Positions 61,804 through 64,000 of a DNA stretch of 64,000 bases are shown piece by piece. Source of the DNA: Setophaga petechia (taxonomy: Eukaryota > Chordata > Aves > Passeriformes > Parulidae); contig JANCRA010000009.1 of assembly GCA_024362935.1 (NCBI GenBank), positions 18,917,572 to 18,981,571 of the forward strand, read 5' to 3'. The notes below the pieces were generated by a model, which did not search any database, was not told where the DNA came from, and saw nothing but the letters and a program-made list of their open reading frames with translations. Position 1 is the stretch's first letter. Each line of letters begins with the position of its first letter. The position numbers and the translations under genes are program-made.

Positions 61804-63001
61804 GCTGTGATCGGGACAAACTCATGAGCAAGAGTTTGAGCAAGGTGGGAAGCTCAGCTCTTGAACTGCTGTAGATCAGTAAGCAAAATTCGAGACCTTC
61901 AAAGATGATTGTGGTTTTAGAATGAGGTTCCTCTAATTAAGGGGCATTTTGACTATTATTTTCTAAAATAATTAGGTGTCTGTTCCAAAAGGCAGGAAAA
62001 GACCAAACATCTCTAAAATTTCAGTGTGTGTTGTTGTGAGTCTGATCAAAATGTCCATGTGTGCTTTTGATACAGAAGAAAAGCTTATAACTCTCATTTG
62101 TGTATCTCTGTCTGAATTCTGGCACCAGGTCAAAATAGACAGGTGAAAAACCTCGGATTTGATACAAGCTAGTAATTTTTGAGGAACACCATTCTGTCGT
62201 AAGTGACTTGGAAAATTCAAGAGGGAAAATTACATGGATATCACATGTCCTTTACTTGCCAAAAAATCTCTCATGAATTCATTCAAAATAATAGTAGCCT
62301 CAGCAGCAGTAATAGTAAAGAAAGAAAATAAACATTTATATACATAAGTATTTTGGTGAACACTGTAGTAGTGGTAATAATGCAAATAAAGACAATTATA
62401 TACATGTGTAGTTTGGTGAACCCCTATTAACGTGAAATAGCATAGAAGTGCTTGAAGCATGCCATGACTTTCTTCTGATGAATTTGACTTTCTGGTAATC
62501 TGAAAGATGACTGAAGAGTTATAGCTTGTAGGAAAATAAGCCGAAATAAATTGCATCTTTATAATATTCTTTATTAGAAAATGCTCTAGGGAGCATATAG
62601 AGTTTAAAAATTCAATGCCTTTTCCTGGTGATACTTTCATCAGAAAATAATGGCATTTTCTTGCAGACTATTTCAAATTAATTGTTTTAAATTACTGAGA
62701 TAGTTGGTGGGTGATAGTTTTTGAGTGCTGTTTTCGAGAGTAAAGTGGCTCCTTTGTTATGTACTACTAGCCTTATAAGCAGTATTAATTATGCCACATT
62801 GTAAAATTCTTCCTATTTAAATGGTGAAGTAAGATACAAGGAACGAATTATAATATTTAATATCTGTTTTTGCGATGGGCATATGGCAGGTGGAAGATAA
62901 AGAGGAGTAAAACTGAAGAAAAACAGTGCGTGAAAAGATCTGTTAATTGAACTGTGCTCCAATTCCCTAATCTCACAATTTTTAAAATTATTCTTCCATA
63001 G
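61804..63001 (+). other. GUCY1A2 intron 1, 3' part
   Basis: This AT-rich intron sequence runs up to the exon 2 acceptor at 63000-63001. Two similar lines, TTATATACATAAGTATTTTGGTGAAC (62336-62361) and TTATATACATGTGTAGTTTGGTGAAC (62396-62421), form a 60-bp-period imperfect tandem duplication. No gene is seen. Confidence 0.6.
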
Positions 63002-63063
63002 CCTCAGACCATTCGGCAGACTCTTCAAAAGACACTGCAGTATTTTGAGCATCAAGTTATTGG
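63002..63063 (+). CDS. GUCY1A2: GUCY1A2 exon 2, soluble guanylate cyclase alpha-2
   Basis: This 62-bp internal exon encodes residues 85-104 and the first two bases of codon 105. The peptide is PQTIRQTLQKTLQYFEHQVI, which follows directly from the phase-0 end of exon 1 and matches the alpha-2 region just before the haem-NO-binding-like sensory fold. The acceptor (ttcttccatag|cct) has only a modest pyrimidine tract, broken by adenines. The donor (ttgg|gtaagtg) is close to consensus. The exon is too short to be picked out as an open reading frame; it was found by the expected continuation of the protein and the flanking splice signals. Its phase (0 in, 2 out) fits exon 3 exactly. Confidence 0.93.
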
Positions 63064-63540
63064 GTAAGTGTTAATGTGAGGTGGGGAAAGGTGCATGGTA
63101 ATGCTTTGCTCTGTGCTTTCCAATTCACAGCCTCCCATGATAAGCTTTTTAATTTAATTTTTAACTTATTTCTCTCAAATTCTTAGAGATGCTTTGGAAT
63201 AGCAATACATAACCTGGATGTAAATGGTAAACTGCTGTTCGGTACAATCCCATCAGACGGTGACTGCTCAATGAACTGGAATGTTTCTTATAAAAAGAGA
63301 ATAGCAACTTCTTTTCAGTTATAGAATATCAGGTTGGAAAGGGACCTTAAACTCATCTAGTCCAACCTTTCTTGGCAGAAGTATGGTCTAGACAAGATAG
63401 CTCAGCACTCTGTCTAGCTGAATCTTGAAATTGCCCATCATGGGGCAATTAATCCTTAATTCTTTGCCACCACTTCTGAAAGACATTTGTTGACTTTGCA
63501 TTTGTATAAGTTGTTATAACTTTTTTTTTTTTCCCTGTAG
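63064..63540 (+). other. GUCY1A2 intron 2 (477 bp)
   Basis: This short intron has GT (63064) and AG (63540) ends and separates exon 2 (phase 2) from exon 3. It is much shorter than intron 1, and its 3' half is occupied by a CR1 fragment. A 12-T tract plus ccctgtag forms the acceptor. Confidence 0.9.
63318..63475 (-). mobile_element. CR1-type 3'-end fragment inside intron 2
   Basis: TTATAGAATATCAGGTTGGA followed by AAGGGACCTTAAACTCATCT and AGTCCAACCTTTCTTGGC is a CR1 tail in reverse complement. It continues with TAGCTGAATCTTGAAATTGCC, as in an older CR1 subfamily. It is antisense to the gene and ends about 65 bases before exon 3. The right boundary is uncertain because the body decays into unique sequence. 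Confidence 0.8.
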
Positions 63541-63662
63541 CTACAGAGATGCAGAGAAGAATTTTCACAATATATCAAACAGATGCTCCTATACAGACTG
63601 CTCTGGCAATGAAGAAACTGAAGATGTCTCAGGAATTCTCCAGTGTACGGCTAATGTGCTTG
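63541..63662 (+). CDS. GUCY1A2: GUCY1A2 exon 3, soluble guanylate cyclase alpha-2
   Basis: This 122-bp exon completes Gly105 and encodes residues 106-145 plus the first base of codon 146. The peptide begins YRDAEKNFHNISNRCSY and ends GILQCTANVL, typical of the start of the alpha-2 sensory (H-NOX-like) region. In alpha subunits this region is not the haem ligand site; haem is bound by the beta subunit. The acceptor is strong, with twelve T followed by ccctgtag, and the donor is ttg|gtatgtg. The next exon must begin in phase 1 and lies past the right edge. Translation through the donor gives a stop only at 63771-63773, so the open frame into the intron is a read-through artefact. About four fifths of the protein (mammalian length roughly 730 residues) is outside this window. 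Confidence 0.94.
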
Positions 63663-64000
63663 GTATGTGTTTTTTCAAGGGAATTTGTTTCCTTTAGTTG
63701 CAAGGAACGCTTGCTGACCATCCTAATGCCAACAATGAATCAAGAAATTTTTTCTCCAACCACAGAGGTTTAGAATATAGGCAGCAGCATACCAGTGCAC
63801 TATTACTACATTTGCCTCCTTTTCTACATACATTTTGAGCTTTTTAGACAATCCAGACATGATTGTCAGTGGAGGCAGTGTATGTGTATTGAGCAATACC
63901 CAGTGATTTGAGAAATTTCAAAGGCTTTTGGCAAGTGAACTTGCTTCTGTGCAGGACTTGGAATTATCTCTAGTGTTTTTATAGGGGTTCTGCAGAACAA
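63663..64000 (+). other. Start of GUCY1A2 intron 3
   Basis: The intron begins with the donor gtatgtg and runs off the right edge. No repeat or other exon is seen in these 338 bases. Confidence 0.75.

Noticed and set aside
63431..63450. ATTGCCC...GGGCAAT inverted repeat in intron 2
   Set aside because: It is a 7-bp stem inside a CR1 fragment and too short to be meaningful.
63549..63773. 74-codon open frame overlapping GUCY1A2 exon 3
   Set aside because: It is a different frame from the GUCY1A2 reading (which starts c|tac aga gat at 63541) and runs across the splice donor at 63663 into the intron.
1..64000. Search for CRISPR arrays, bacterial operons, tRNA/rRNA genes and endogenous retrovirus LTRs
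   Set aside because: None was recognised on reading both strands; the repeats seen are CR1 fragments, simple repeats and local duplications. Diverged LTR remnants could still be missed without a library search.

Overview
This window is vertebrate nuclear DNA, almost certainly from a bird. Bird origin is suggested by at least ten fragments of CR1 (chicken repeat 1) non-LTR retrotransposons, several with the characteristic 3' tail (reverse complement TCACAGAAT...GGTTGGAAGGGACC), by the lack of Alu-, B1- or L1-like sequence, and by a compact CpG-island promoter. I identified the repeat class and the gene by reading motifs, not by database search.

One protein-coding gene is supported. It is the 5' part of GUCY1A2, the alpha-2 subunit of soluble (nitric-oxide-activated) guanylate cyclase, on the + strand. 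Exon 1 (48712-48963) sits in a CpG island of about 1.3 kb (47880-49220). It starts with MSRRKISSESFSSLG and ends at a GT donor in phase 0. After a 14,038-bp intron comes a 62-bp exon 2 (63002-63063), then a 477-bp intron and a 122-bp exon 3 (63541-63662). The three exons join in one frame and encode 145 residues plus one base. The remaining exons, which would carry the rest of the sensory region, the PAS and coiled-coil parts and the cyclase domain, lie beyond the right edge.

The first 48 kb upstream of the gene contain no coding sequence I can recognise. They hold CR1 fragments (2313-2648, 17356-18000, 29255-29475, 33531-33712, 34390-34791, 44757-45357), a (GGGAA)n tract at 10037-10152, an (AT)n tract near 40866-40902, small tandem duplications and several well-formed inverted repeats. 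The best of these is an 82-nt near-perfect hairpin at 26581-26662. Intron 1 holds more CR1 remnants, including one element at 58640-59656 that appears to keep ORF1-like sequence fused to a 3' UTR with ORF2 missing, and a nested duplication at 56357-56501. A CR1 fragment also fills about a third of the short intron 2.

I did not find a previously undescribed biological system. The observations most worth checking are the 26581-26662 hairpin, the upstream ORF and G-quadruplex motif in the GUCY1A2 promoter/leader, the nested duplication in intron 1, and the internally deleted CR1. No endogenous retrovirus, tRNA, rRNA or CRISPR array was recognised.
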